Part shown: positions 1-8,890 of the stretch, piece after piece | Layout: the number at the start of each line of letters is the position of its first letter | Numbering within the stretch: position 1 is the first letter of the stretch | Source of the DNA: Nocardioides luteus | Lineage (GTDB): Bacteria > Actinomycetota > Actinomycetes > Propionibacteriales > Nocardioidaceae | NCBI RefSeq assembly: GCF_015752315.1 | Contig: NZ_JADOVJ010000001.1 | Span: forward strand, 2,162,501-2,226,500 | Direction: 5' to 3' | Length of the DNA: 64,000 nucleotides | Made by a program: the position numbers and the translations under genes | Notes under the pieces: generated by a model | Database searches by the model: none | What the model was told of the DNA's origin: nothing | The model's input: only the letters and a program-made list of their open reading frames with translations

Positions 1-1588
1 GGTTCTGCTCGGCATGGAGCGCGTAGCCGGTCGGCCGGCCGTACGCGTTCGTACGCTCCGTGGAGACGACGTGCCAGGTGCGGCCCAGCGCGGAGTCGGC
101 CGAGCGGGCGCCCTCGGCCTCCGAGGCCAGGCGGGTGGAGGAGTAGGTGAACGCGTTGCCGTACGGGTTCGTCTCCGAGACCGGCAGCCGGACCGCCTCG
201 ACCTCCTCGACCGCGTTGCTGACGCCGTCGACCATCATGTCCAGGCGGGCGCTGAACAGATGCTGGTGGAACGGCGCGCCGACGCCGGGCGCGACCTCGG
301 TGGCGTACGGCCACTCCTCCATGCCCTTGTAGGAGGACGGGAAGAGGATGCCGGTGAGCTTGGCCTCGCACTCGATCTTGCCGTCGAGGTAGAGATACCA
401 GTAGAAGCCGTAGTCGTAGTTGCCGACCGTGGTGAAGAACGAGATCACCAGACGGCGCTGGCGGCGCACCTCGGAGACGCCCTCGACGAAGAGGTCGGTG
501 TGCTTCCACAGCGTGCCGAAGTCCTCCTCGTGCATGCAGATCGCGTTCGGGATGATCTGCGGGTTGCCGAACTCGTCGGCGAGGGTCGCGTCGAAGTAGC
601 GGATCTCGCCGAGGCAGTCGCAGCCGAGCTTCAGGGAGTTCGCGAAGCGGCCGAAGATGTACTCGCCGGTGTCGAAGTAGTTCTGCCAGAACCGGGTGGG
701 AGAGGGGTCGGCGTACGGCACCACCATCTCGGCGATCGAGGCCCGGTAGACGACCGGGCGGACCTCGCCGTCCTTGTCGGGGTCGCTGTAGGCGAGGTTG
801 TGCAGGACGAGGCCCTCCCGGGCGTCGAAGCCCAGGCCGAAGCTCCAGTTCGCCCAGGTCACGGCGTCGCCGTCCACCTGGAAGGACGGACCCTCGGGCT
901 GGGTGATCTCGATCGGCTTGAGCCCCTCCAGCGGCGCCGGGCGCCCCTTGTCGAGGTGGAACTGCGAGGGTTCGCTGGGCACCGGGAGCACCTCGTTGTC
1001 GACCAGCTCGATGACCTCGCCGGCGATGATGTCGACGTAGGCACACAGCCCGTCGATCGGGTGGGCCCAGGGATGGTCGGTGGGGTCGGTGAAGCCGAAC
1101 GGGAAGACCCGGATGATCCGCTTCCCCTCCTCGCCGGGGTTCTCGTAGTAGCCGGGCGAGAGCGGCGCGGTGACCACGTCGGTGACGGCGTAGCCGCGCT
1201 TCTCCAGCGCGGCCGCCCAGGCCGGGTCGGCCTGGACGATCGGGTCGATCGCCTCGAACTCCTCCACGAGGATCGGCAGCTGGCCCCGGGAGCCGTCCAC
1301 CTCGCTCACCGTGACCGTGCCGGCGGTGAGGTCGACCAGCGTGTCCAGGCCTGCTCCGGTCGCGGTGTCAAGGAGCAGGGCCCGTACGCAGCGGGCCGGC
1401 GTCGGCCCGCCGGCTAGCGCCGCGAGCACCTCGGCCTTCGCGGGCTCGTCGAGGCCGACGTAGGCGAACCTGGTCTTCTCACTCACGTGCCCGGCCTCGT
1501 GGAGGAGCTTGCTGGCGGCGGTGATCTCGGCGGCGGTCAGGGAGGAGACCGGGTTGGTCCGTACGGTGGGTGACATCTGCAGGGTCAT
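1..1588 (-). CDS. Primary-amine oxidase (copper/topaquinone), 3' end outside window
   Basis: Oxidatively deaminates primary amines to aldehydes, releasing ammonia and hydrogen peroxide. The reading frame is open to the window edge, so the C-terminus (about 100-120 residues, with the third copper histidine) is missing. Visible landmarks: the catalytic-base aspartate D306 in NYFDTGEY, the topaquinone precursor tyrosine Y391 in the motif TVGNYDYGF, and copper ligands H441 and H443 in FHQH. From memory, the sequence around these sites closely resembles Arthrobacter globiformis phenylethylamine oxidase. It starts 8 bp after the APC permease stop, so the two are probably one transcript: uptake, then oxidation of the amine. 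The substrate cannot be read from the sequence; aromatic amines such as phenethylamine or tyramine are likely. Confidence 0.93.
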   Translation of the reverse strand, partial: MTLQMSPTVRTNPVSSLTAAEITAASKLLHEAGHVSEKTRFAYVGLDEPAKAEVLAALAGGPTPARCVRALLLDTATGAGLDTLVDLTAGTVTVSEVDGSRGQLPILVEEFEAIDPIVQADPAWAAALEKRGYAVTDVVTAPLSPGYYENPGEEGKRIIRVFPFGFTDPTDHPWAHPIDGLCAYVDIIAGEVIELVDNEVLPVPSEPSQFHLDKGRPAPLEGLKPIEITQPEGPSFQVDGDAVTWANWSFGLGFDAREGLVLHNLAYSDPDKDGEVRPVVYRASIAEMVVPYADPSPTRFWQNYFDTGEYIFGRFANSLKLGCDCLGEIRYFDATLADEFGNPQIIPNAICMHEEDFGTLWKHTDLFVEGVSEVRRQRRLVISFFTTVGNYDYGFYWYLYLDGKIECEAKLTGILFPSSYKGMEEWPYATEVAPGVGAPFHQHLFSARLDMMVDGVSNAVEEVEAVRLPVSETNPYGNAFTYSSTRLASEAEGARSADSALGRTWHVVSTERTNAYGRPTGYALHAEQN

Positions 1589-1596
1589 GGGATTCC

Positions 1597-3078
1597 TCAC
1601 TCGGAGATGGTGTCGATGACGTTCGCGTACGTCTCCGGGCGCCTGCGCCTCAGGACGTACGCCTGGACGATCCCGAGCACCGGGAACGCGGCCATCACGA
1701 TCAGGAAGGTGAGCGTGAGGGTGCCGAAGCGCGGCGCGCCCGCGGCGTCGACGTCGCCCAGCAGCAGCGGGAAGTTGACGAACAGGACGGCGGTGACCGC
1801 GAGCAGCCCCGCGAGCCCGATCCCGGGTGCGACCCAGGTGTGCCAGAGCCCGGCGCCGACCCGGTTGCTCGCCAGGTAGACGATCACCGCGAGGCAGGTC
1901 AGCGCCATCAGGACCACGATCGCGAAGGTGGCCACGCCGGAGAACCAGGTGAAGACCTCCAGGAAGGGGTCCAGACCGAGCACGGCGAAGGCGATGGTGA
2001 AGAGCGCCGCGGTGACGGTCTGCGCGAGCGAGGACAGGTGGGGCGACTCGTGGCTGCCGTGCACCTTGCCCACCGCCGCGGGCAGCAGCGAGGCGTGAGC
2101 CATCGAGTGCTGGTAGCGGCTGATGACGTTGTGGAAGGAGAGCACGCAGGCGAAGAGGCTGGTCATCAGCAGGATCGCGACGATCTCGGCACCCACGCCG
2201 CCGAGGTAGCGCGCGGTCGTGGTGCCGATGAAGCCCTCGTAGTCGGTCTGGATCTCCTCGGTGAAGCCTTCGCCCCATCCCTGCACCAGGGCCCAGGAGG
2301 TGAAGGTGTAGAAGACGGCGATGATCGCGACCGCGGCGTACGTCGCCAGCGGGATCGTCCGCGCCGGGTCCCGGGCCTCGTCGCGGAAGATCGCCGTCGA
2401 CTCGAACCCGATGAACCCGGCCATGCAGAACATCAGCGCCAGCGCGGGGGTGCCGGAGGTGATCACCGACGGCGTGAACGAGGAGACGCTGATCCCGTCG
2501 GCGCCTCCCTGCACGAGGATCACGACCGCGAGCACGACGACGATCCCGACCTCGGCGGCCAGCAGTGCCCCGAGCACCTTCGCGGAGAGCTCGACGTGGC
2601 GGTAGCCGAGCACGCCGACGGCGGCGACCATGGCCAGCGCCCAGACCCACCAGGGCAGCGCCAGGCCGGTCTTGTCCTCGACCCATCCGGCGAGGGTGAG
2701 ACCGAGGAAGCCGTAGACCGCGATCTGAACGGCCGTGTAGGTCAGCATCGCGAGCCACGCCGCCGCGATCCCGCCGGGGCGGCCCAGGCCGTAGCCGACA
2801 TAGGTGAAGAAGGCACCGGGGCGGGCGACGTACCGGCTCATCGTGGACAGCCCCACGGAGAAGAAGAGCAGGATCACCCCGCCGATGGCGAACATGGCGG
2901 GGACGCCGGCACCGTTGCCCAGCAGGGCGGCCAGCGGGAACCCGCCGCCGATGACGGTCAGGGGCGCCGCGGCGGCGACGACCATGAAGACGATCGATCC
3001 GGCTCCGAGCTTTCCGGACAGCCGTCTGGTGGCGGGTGGGGCGGCCGTTGCGACGGTCGCCGGCTGAGCGGTGGTCAT
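1597..3078 (-). CDS. APC-superfamily amino acid/amine permease
   Basis: A 493-residue inner-membrane transporter with about 12 hydrophobic segments and the APC-type N-terminus (RRLSGKLGAGSIVFMVVAAA, residues about 19-38). The ATG at 3078 is preceded by AGGAG about 7 bp upstream; an in-frame upstream start at 3147 has no such signal and was not used. The amine oxidase gene follows 8 bp downstream, so the likely job is uptake of the amine that enzyme oxidises. A second APC permease is transcribed divergently from the same intergenic region. APC sequence alone does not give the substrate. Confidence 0.88.
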   Translation of the reverse strand: MTTAQPATVATAAPPATRRLSGKLGAGSIVFMVVAAAAPLTVIGGGFPLAALLGNGAGVPAMFAIGGVILLFFSVGLSTMSRYVARPGAFFTYVGYGLGRPGGIAAAWLAMLTYTAVQIAVYGFLGLTLAGWVEDKTGLALPWWVWALAMVAAVGVLGYRHVELSAKVLGALLAAEVGIVVVLAVVILVQGGADGISVSSFTPSVITSGTPALALMFCMAGFIGFESTAIFRDEARDPARTIPLATYAAVAIIAVFYTFTSWALVQGWGEGFTEEIQTDYEGFIGTTTARYLGGVGAEIVAILLMTSLFACVLSFHNVISRYQHSMAHASLLPAAVGKVHGSHESPHLSSLAQTVTAALFTIAFAVLGLDPFLEVFTWFSGVATFAIVVLMALTCLAVIVYLASNRVGAGLWHTWVAPGIGLAGLLAVTAVLFVNFPLLLGDVDAAGAPRFGTLTLTFLIVMAAFPVLGIVQAYVLRRRRPETYANVIDTISE

Positions 3079-3170
3079 GGGGGACTCCTGGGTCGGGGGG
3101 CAGGTGGTTCCCACCGTTTCCGGCCGCGCTTTCGTCCCTGTCACCACGACGCAAACATCCGACGCCGACC

Positions 3171-3187
3171 GAACGGGAACGCCGTTC
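3171..3187. promoter_or_regulatory. Inverted repeat in the divergent permease promoter region
   Basis: GAACGG-N5-CCGTTC is a perfect 6-bp inverted repeat in the 223-bp region between two divergent permease genes. Its position and size suit the operator of an IclR-type regulator, and one is encoded at 4771-5430. Assignment is inference only. Confidence 0.35.
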
Positions 3188-3301
3188 TCAACTGGTGCGT
3201 CGCGCGGCGTGACGGCGGCGTAACCGGTCCGAAACCATCAGGCCCCTAGCCTGGTCCGAACCTTGCGAACCGGATGCGAGGCAGACCGAAAGCAGACGCC
3301 G

Positions 3302-4774
3302 ATGAACGCACTCGACCGGGCGATCATCGACCCACCTCGGGTCGCCGGGGTGGGCGAGCGGTCGCCGATGGCAGGGCTGGAGCGGCGTACGGTCGGGTTC
3401 GTCGATGTGCTCGCGCAGTCGGTCGGGGCCACCGCCCCGGCGGCCGCCGCCGCGACGCTGCCGGCCCTGATCGCGGTCCGCTCCGGGCACACGCTGCTGG
3501 TCTGCCTGGCGCTGGCGTGGATCCTGGTGGCCGGCGTCGGCGCGGCGGTCGGCCAGTTCACCCGCCGGATGGCGGCACCCGGCTCGCTCTACACGTTCGT
3601 GACCAAGGGGATCGGGCCGAGCGCCGGGTTCGTGACCGCCGTCGGACAGGTCGTCGGGTACGCGTTCGTGGCCATGTTCGGGCTGGTCGGAGCGGCACTG
3701 TCGGTGCAGACGTTCCTGGCCTCGGTCGGGGCTGCGGCCTCCTCGGCGGTGGTGACCGGTCTCGGCGTGGTGGCGCTCGGCGCGGTCTGCTTCGTGGTGC
3801 TGCGCCGTGGCATCCGGATCTCGGCGCGGGTCACCCTCGTGGTCGAGGTGGTCTCGGTCGCGATGCTGCTGGTGCTGCTGGTGACCGTGCTGTCCCGGGC
3901 CGGGGCCGAGGCGCTGGCAGCACCGTTCCGGGCCGGGCTGCCGGGCCCGGGCGGGCTGGTCGCGGGCACCGCGGTCGCGATCACCGCCTTCGTCGGCTTC
4001 GAGACCGCGGCGTCCCTGGGTCGCGAGGCGGCGCGCCCGTTCCTGACCGTGCCGCGCACGATGCGCTGGACCCTGATCGTGGTCGGGTTCACCTACCTGC
4101 TCTCCGCCTACACACAGGAGGCGGGCGGGGTCTCCTTCGGTCTGCAGCTCGCCGACAACGACGTCGCGCTCAGCGCGCTCTCCGACGGCGCCGGCGTGCC
4201 GCTGCTGGGCCGTCTGCTCGACCTCGGGCAGGCCACCTCGTTCCTGGCGTGCGCGATCGCCTCGCTGACCGCGCTGGCGCGCGTGGTCTTCAGCCTCGGC
4301 CGCGAGGGCGTGCTGCCTCGGGTGGTCGGGTTCACCGACCCGCTGCGCAGCACTCCGCTCGGCGCCCTGGCGGTCGTCGTACCAGTCACGGTGGCGCTCC
4401 CGCTGCTGCTGCTCGCCGGCGGCCTCTCCGCCTGGCGGACGATGAGCGTCCTGATCGCGGTCGCCGCGGTCGGCTACATCGTCGCGTACGTCCTGGTGGC
4501 GGTCGCCGCGCCCGCGTTCCTGCACAGGATCGGGGAGCTGACCCGTTCCGCGGTCTGGGGCTGTGGCGCCGTGGCTGTTGCTCTCACCGGGGTGCTGGGG
4601 GTCTATCTCGCGGTCGTGGGTGGCACCGATCCGCTGGCTCTGAGCCTGGTCGGTGTGGTCGTGCTGGGCGGCGGGGCCGGCTACCTCTTCGTCCGGCTGC
4701 GGCAGCGCGAAAGCTTCGCCCGGATGGGCCTGTTCGACGAGCCGATCTCGGACGATCTGCTGGGTGGCCGGTGA
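3302..4774 (+). CDS. APC-family permease
   Basis: A 490-residue polytopic membrane protein with APC-type hydrophobic segments throughout and a short polar C-terminus. It begins at ATG 3302; an in-frame TTG at 3263 would add 13 polar residues. A possible -10 (TAGCCT) lies at 3247-3252, which would give the ATG a leader of about 40 nt. The IclR gene overlaps its stop (GTGA at 4771), so the two are translationally coupled. It sits opposite the amine oxidase/permease pair, so it may carry a related amine or amino acid. Substrate not determinable. Confidence 0.85.
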   Translation: MNALDRAIIDPPRVAGVGERSPMAGLERRTVGFVDVLAQSVGATAPAAAAATLPALIAVRSGHTLLVCLALAWILVAGVGAAVGQFTRRMAAPGSLYTFVTKGIGPSAGFVTAVGQVVGYAFVAMFGLVGAALSVQTFLASVGAAASSAVVTGLGVVALGAVCFVVLRRGIRISARVTLVVEVVSVAMLLVLLVTVLSRAGAEALAAPFRAGLPGPGGLVAGTAVAITAFVGFETAASLGREAARPFLTVPRTMRWTLIVVGFTYLLSAYTQEAGGVSFGLQLADNDVALSALSDGAGVPLLGRLLDLGQATSFLACAIASLTALARVVFSLGREGVLPRVVGFTDPLRSTPLGALAVVVPVTVALPLLLLAGGLSAWRTMSVLIAVAAVGYIVAYVLVAVAAPAFLHRIGELTRSAVWGCGAVAVALTGVLGVYLAVVGGTDPLALSLVGVVVLGGGAGYLFVRLRQRESFARMGLFDEPISDDLLGGR

Positions 4775-5430
4775 GCCCCGGCGGCGACGCCGGCGGCCGT
4801 CAGCCGCATGCCGTACGCAGCGCACTCTCGGTCCTCGAGGAGGTGGCGCGGGCCGGCCCAGGCATCACCGCCAAGCAGATCTCGGCAGCGCTCGGGCTGC
4901 CGCGGGCCACCACCTACAGGCTGGTCAACCTGCTGGTGCAGGACGAGTATCTCGTCCGGTTGCCCGACCTGTCAGGCTTCGCGCTGGGCCACCGGGTGAC
5001 GCTGCTGGCGTCGAACGCGGTCCCGGACCGCGAGCGAGAGACCGCGGAGATCCTGCGCGGGATGCGGGCCCGGATCCGGGCGGGCGTTCATCTGGCGTCG
5101 TTCCGGGACGGGCGCCTCGAGCTGGTCGATGTCGACCCCGACTTCCCGCTGACCGCCGCCGCCCTCGCGGACCCGCCGGAGCTCGGCGCGGACCCGGGTG
5201 CGGCTGCGCTGGGGCTGCTGCCCGCGGCCGGCGCCGTGGAGCGCTATGTCGTCTGCGTCGGTCAGTCGGGCTACGGATCCCTCGCGGCGGCGGTCCGCGA
5301 CGGCGCCGGCGTGCTGGTCGCCGGTGTCGCGCTGGCGGTCCCGGCGCCGCGGCTCGACGACCCTGCCGGTCTCTACGGCCTGGTCCATGACGACATCGAG
5401 CGGCTGCGGGTGGTGCTGACCCGGGGCTGA
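4771..5430 (+). CDS. IclR-family transcriptional regulator
   Basis: A 219-residue regulator starting at GTG 4771, overlapping the permease stop by 4 bp. Residues about 15-65 form the winged helix-turn-helix (VLEEVARAG, then ITAKQISAALGLPRATTYRL) typical of IclR proteins. The remainder is a shortened effector-binding domain; family members are usually around 250 residues. The likely target is the divergent permease/amine oxidase region, which contains a perfect inverted repeat at 3171-3187. Activator versus repressor cannot be decided from sequence. Confidence 0.85.
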   Translation: MSPGGDAGGRQPHAVRSALSVLEEVARAGPGITAKQISAALGLPRATTYRLVNLLVQDEYLVRLPDLSGFALGHRVTLLASNAVPDRERETAEILRGMRARIRAGVHLASFRDGRLELVDVDPDFPLTAAALADPPELGADPGAAALGLLPAAGAVERYVVCVGQSGYGSLAAAVRDGAGVLVAGVALAVPAPRLDDPAGLYGLVHDDIERLRVVLTRG

Positions 5431-5440
5431 CCCGTCGGGC

Positions 5441-6346
5441 TCAATGCATCCCCGGCTCGTGGGCCAGGTGGGTCTCGGGCTCGAGCTGGAAGGTGGAGTG
5501 CTCGACGTCGAAGTGTCCGGCCAGACAGGCCTGGACCCGGTCGAGGACCTTCGGCGCGCTCCCGTCCAGGAAGCACTCGGGGCGCAGCGTGAGGTGGGCC
5601 GAGACGGTGGGCAGGCCGGAGGTGACGGTCCAGGCGTGCAGGTCGTGCACGTCGACCACGTCCTCGACCTCGAGCAGGTGCTGGCGCAGATCCTCGACGA
5701 CGACCTCCGCCGGCGCACCCTCGAGCAGGATCCGGCCGCTGTCGCGGAGCAGACACACACCTGCGTACGTCATCAGGGCGACGACCACGAGCGAGGCCAC
5801 CGGGTCCGCGCGGGTCCAGCCGGTGAGGAGGATGACGACGGCAGCGACGAGGGTGCCGATGAAGCCGTAGAGGTCGGAGAGGACGTGCTGGTAGGCGCCC
5901 TCGACGTTGAGCGAGGTGCGGTTGGCGCGCGCCATCAGGGCCGCGGCGATCACGTTGACGACGCAGCCGACGAGCGCGACGACGAACATCGGCCAGCCCT
6001 CGGCGTCGGGCGGGTCGAGCAGACGCCGGATCGCCTCCACACCCACCACCGCGGCGAAGACGAGCAGGGTGATGCCGTTGAGCGCCGCGGAGAGGATCTC
6101 GGCGCGCTTCCAGCCGTAGGTCCACTGGCCGTGCGCCGGGCGCGCGGCCAGCCGCATCGCCCACAGCGCCGCCGCGATCGCCCCGACGTCGGTGAGCATG
6201 TGGCCGGCATCGGCCAGCAGCGCGAGCGAGTTCGCGAGGATCGCGACCGTCACCTCGCCGAGCAGGAACACACCCAGGAGCGACATCGCGGCGATCAGGT
6301 AGCGCCGGTCCGCCGCAGGTGAGATGTGGTCATGATCATGGCCCAT
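5441..6346 (-). CDS. Cation diffusion facilitator (CDF) metal exporter
   Basis: A 301-residue transporter exporting Zn2+ or a similar divalent metal in exchange for protons. The N-terminus is histidine-rich (MGHDHDH). Six membrane segments are visible, with the intramembrane metal site as D46/H49/D53 in TM2 and H154/D158 in TM5, followed by a cytoplasmic metal-binding C-terminal domain (DVHDLHAWTV). The start at 6346 is chosen because a TAGGAT -10 box lies 8 bp upstream, which suits a leaderless transcript; an ATG at 6352 would be only 2 bp from that box. It is a monocistronic gene, tail to tail with the IclR gene. Confidence 0.93.
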   Translation of the reverse strand: MGHDHDHISPAADRRYLIAAMSLLGVFLLGEVTVAILANSLALLADAGHMLTDVGAIAAALWAMRLAARPAHGQWTYGWKRAEILSAALNGITLLVFAAVVGVEAIRRLLDPPDAEGWPMFVVALVGCVVNVIAAALMARANRTSLNVEGAYQHVLSDLYGFIGTLVAAVVILLTGWTRADPVASLVVVALMTYAGVCLLRDSGRILLEGAPAEVVVEDLRQHLLEVEDVVDVHDLHAWTVTSGLPTVSAHLTLRPECFLDGSAPKVLDRVQACLAGHFDVEHSTFQLEPETHLAHEPGMH

Positions 6347-6354
6347 GTTCATCG

Positions 6355-6360
6355 ATCCTA
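6355..6360 (-). promoter_or_regulatory. Putative -10 box (TAGGAT) of the CDF gene
   Basis: TAGGAT on the minus strand lies 8 bp before ATG 6346, the spacing expected of leaderless actinobacterial transcripts. Confidence 0.45.
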
Positions 6361-6410
6361 GGCCGGAAATCCGGTTCTCGGCGGAGCCGACGCGTGGCAG
6401 GGTGGCCGGC

Positions 6411-7202
6411 ATGTCGCTCGCCGAGAACTTCCTGTCGCTGCACCTGCCCGGACGCCCGCTGCTGATGCCCAACGCCTGGGACGCAGGCTCGGCGAAGGTC
6501 CTCGCGTCGCTGGGCTTCCAGGCGCTGGCCACGACCAGCAGCGGGTACGCCGCGACCCTGGGCCGCCTCGACGGCCAGGTCACCCGCGACGAGGTCATCG
6601 CCCACGCGACCGTGCTGGTCGACGCGGTCGAGGTGCCGGTCTCGGCCGACCTGGAGGCCGGCTTCGCGGCCACCACCGCCGAGGTCGAGGAGACCTTCCG
6701 GCTCGCCGTGGCCGCCGGTCTGGCGGGCGGGTCCATCGAGGACTACGCCGGGCTGGAGAAGGACACGATCTACCCCGTCGAGGAGGCCGCCGAGCGGGTC
6801 GCCGCGGCCGCCGCTGCCGCCGGGGACGGCTTCGTCCTCACCGCCCGCGCCGAGAACCACATCCGCGGCCACGACGATCTCGACGACACGATCGCCCGTC
6901 TCCAGGCCTACCAGGAGGCCGGCGCCGACGTGCTCTTCGCGCCGGGCGTGATCGCCCTCGAGGATGTACGCCGCCTGGTCGACGCCGTCGACCGCCCGGT
7001 CAACGTCCTGCTCCTGCCGGGAGGCCCGTCGGTCCCGGAGCTGGCCGAGGCGGGTGCTGCCCGGATCTCGGTCGGCGGCGCGTTCGCCTTCGCCGCGCTC
7101 GGTGCCGTCAAGCGCGCCGCGGAGGAGCTGCTCGGCACCGGCACCACCGGATACTCGGAGCTGGCGGCCGAGGGTGCCAAGGCGTTTCGCAGCGCTGGTT
7201 GA
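6411..7202 (+). CDS. Isocitrate lyase/PEP mutase superfamily enzyme
   Basis: A 263-residue member of the PEP mutase/isocitrate lyase (alpha/beta)8 barrel superfamily. Family features: the N-terminal LLMPNAWDAGSAKVL segment, the metal-binding region around VSADLEAGF, and the IEDYAG segment near residue 112. The methylisocitrate lyase KKCGH catalytic loop is not seen, so it belongs to the uncharacterised short PEP-mutase-like group and not to true isocitrate lyase. Start is ATG 6411; an upstream in-frame ATG at 6345 would overlap the CDF gene. It heads a run of three overlapping genes with the MOSC and hydrolase genes. The reaction is unknown. Confidence 0.82.
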   Translation: MSLAENFLSLHLPGRPLLMPNAWDAGSAKVLASLGFQALATTSSGYAATLGRLDGQVTRDEVIAHATVLVDAVEVPVSADLEAGFAATTAEVEETFRLAVAAGLAGGSIEDYAGLEKDTIYPVEEAAERVAAAAAAAGDGFVLTARAENHIRGHDDLDDTIARLQAYQEAGADVLFAPGVIALEDVRRLVDAVDRPVNVLLLPGGPSVPELAEAGAARISVGGAFAFAALGAVKRAAEELLGTGTTGYSELAAEGAKAFRSAG

Positions 7203-7210
7203 CTGGCCCC

Positions 7211-7984
7211 GTGACCGATGAGCTGAGGGTGGTGCGCGCGGGCTTCGCGCCGATCAAGGGGACCAGGCACCTGGCCCACGACCGGTTGGTGCTCGACGCC
7301 CAGGGGGCGGTCGGAGACCGCGTGTTCGCGCTGGTGTCGGTCGATCCGGTCGACCCGGCGCGCGGCCGGGTGCTGCGCACCGTCCAGAACCCGTCGCTGA
7401 TCGCGGTGCGCGCATTGCTGGTCGGTGACCGGCTCGAGGTCGAGCTCCCCGGTGGGGAGAGCGCCGCAGCGGAGCCGGTGGCGACGGGGGAGAGCATCAC
7501 CTGTGACTACTGGGGCCGCGAGGTCGAGCTCGAGCTGGTCGGCGGGCCGCACGCGGACCTGTTCTCGCGGTGGCTCGACCGGCCGGTGCGGCTGGCCCGC
7601 GCCCGTCGCGGTGACGTCGTCTTTGCCGGCGCGGTGTCGCTGGTGACCACCGCGTCGCTGGCCGACCTCGCCCGGCAGACCGGCCAGGACGCCATGGACG
7701 CGGCGCGGTTCCGGCCGACGCTGGTGGTCGAGACCGACGAGCCCTACGTCGAGGACACCTGGCTCGGCCGGGAGGTCCGGGCCGGCGGGGCCACGCTCCG
7801 GATCGGCGTGCCCATCCCGCGCTGTGCCGTGATCGACAGCCATCCGGAGACGGGGGAGCGGGACGTACGCGTGCTGAAGACGCTGGCCTCGCACCGCCCG
7901 CTCAACCGGGCCGGCGAGCCGGCGTTCGGGGTCTTCGCGGAGGTGTTGACGCCCGGCGCGGTGTCGGTAGCGTCGCTCCCATGA
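7211..7984 (+). CDS. MOSC-domain molybdenum-cofactor protein (YcbX/mARC-like)
   Basis: About 257 residues. The C-terminal half carries the MOSC pattern with a cysteine in PIPRCAVID followed by PETGERD and LKTL, matching the part of YcbX/mARC proteins that holds the molybdenum-ligand cysteine. Such enzymes reduce N-hydroxylated compounds. There is no fused ferredoxin domain. A TTG at 7199, overlapping the previous stop, is an alternative start that adds four residues. The next gene begins inside its stop (ATGA), so the neighbours are co-translated, but why they go together is not evident. Confidence 0.8.
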   Translation: MTDELRVVRAGFAPIKGTRHLAHDRLVLDAQGAVGDRVFALVSVDPVDPARGRVLRTVQNPSLIAVRALLVGDRLEVELPGGESAAAEPVATGESITCDYWGREVELELVGGPHADLFSRWLDRPVRLARARRGDVVFAGAVSLVTTASLADLARQTGQDAMDAARFRPTLVVETDEPYVEDTWLGREVRAGGATLRIGVPIPRCAVIDSHPETGERDVRVLKTLASHRPLNRAGEPAFGVFAEVLTPGAVSVASLP

Positions 7985-8814
7985 GCGAGATGGAGCTGAC
8001 CGAGACCTTCCCCTGGCGGGGGCGCGAAGTCCGGTGGGGGAGCGCCGGCTCCGGTCCGGCGGTCGTCTTCTGCCATGGCACACCGTGGTCGTCGTGGTTG
8101 TGGGCGCCGATCGCCTCGGCGCTCTCGCGCTGGTTCACCGTCTTCCTGTGGGACATGCCGGGCTATGGCGCCTCCTCGAAGGAGGCCGAGCACGAGGTCT
8201 CGCTCGCGGTGCAGGGTGAGGTGCTCGCCGACCTCGTACGCCACTGGCAGCTCGACCGGCCACACCTGATCGCGCACGACTTCGGCGGCGCCACCGCGCT
8301 GCGGGCCCATCTGCTGCACGGCCTCGAGGTCTCCTCGCTGGCGCTGGTCGACGTCGTGGCGCTGCGGCCGTGGGGTTCGCCGTTCTTCGGGCTGGTGCAG
8401 GAGCACGCCGAGGTCCTCGCCCGGCTGCCGGCCGACATCCACCGCGGCGCGCTGGTGGAGTACATCGACACGGCCGCGCACCGACCGCTCGCCAGATGGC
8501 ACCTCGACGCCCTGACCGCTCCCTGGCTCGGTGAGATCGGACAAGAAGCGTTCTACCGGCAGATCGCCCAGGCCGACGAGCGCTACACCGATGAGATCGA
8601 GCCGCTCTACCCGTCGGTCACGGTCCCGACCCACGTGATCTGGGGTGCCGACGACGCCTGGATCCCCGTCGATCGCGCGCGCCGGCTCGCCAAGCTGATC
8701 CCCGGCGCCGAGCTCACCGTGATCCCCGACGCCGGCCATCTCGTCCACCTCGACCAGCCAGCCGCGCTTGCGGTGAGCATCACCGAGTGGCTGCTGAGGC
8801 AGGCCCGGGCCTGA
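7981..8814 (+). CDS. Alpha/beta hydrolase with aspartate nucleophile (haloalkane dehalogenase/epoxide hydrolase-like)
   Basis: A 277-residue alpha/beta hydrolase. The oxyanion-hole motif HGTP is at residues 32-35. The nucleophile elbow reads AHDFGG with D100 in place of serine, which places it with haloalkane dehalogenases, epoxide hydrolases and fluoroacetate dehalogenases and not with esterases. The acid is D224 or D225 (WGADDAW) and the histidine H253 (DAGHLVHLDQP). The gene overlaps the MOSC gene by 4 bp. Cap-domain residues that would separate dehalogenase from epoxide hydrolase cannot be assigned by eye. Confidence 0.85.
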   Translation: MSEMELTETFPWRGREVRWGSAGSGPAVVFCHGTPWSSWLWAPIASALSRWFTVFLWDMPGYGASSKEAEHEVSLAVQGEVLADLVRHWQLDRPHLIAHDFGGATALRAHLLHGLEVSSLALVDVVALRPWGSPFFGLVQEHAEVLARLPADIHRGALVEYIDTAAHRPLARWHLDALTAPWLGEIGQEAFYRQIAQADERYTDEIEPLYPSVTVPTHVIWGADDAWIPVDRARRLAKLIPGAELTVIPDAGHLVHLDQPAALAVSITEWLLRQARA

Positions 8815-8878
8815 GGCGCTCACCGGGCTTCACAGACGGCGCACAGGCACGTGCCGGCTCGGACTCAGGTGGCCTGCG

Positions 8879-8884
8879 TACGCT
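8879..8884 (+). promoter_or_regulatory. Putative -10 box (TACGCT) for the lipid kinase gene
   Basis: TACGCT ends 6 bp before the GTG start at 8891, the arrangement seen before several other genes here and typical of leaderless mRNAs. Confidence 0.45.
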
Positions 8885-8890
8885 CCTGAT

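Noticed and set aside
14..1417. 467-residue plus-strand open frame
   Set aside because: It is the antisense shadow of the copper amine oxidase, whose motifs and active-site residues are clear on the minus strand; the plus-strand product is low-complexity Arg/Val/Glu sequence.
1570..3249. 559-residue plus-strand open frame
   Set aside because: It is antisense to the APC permease and has the Arg/Asp/Gly-rich composition of high-GC shadow frames.
3274..4770. Long N-terminal extension of the IclR frame
   Set aside because: The frame stays open through the permease gene by base composition only; IclR homology begins at GTG 4771, which overlaps the permease stop.
3188..4825. 545-residue minus-strand open frame
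   Set aside because: It is antisense to the second APC permease and made of Arg/His/Gln-rich repeats without any domain.
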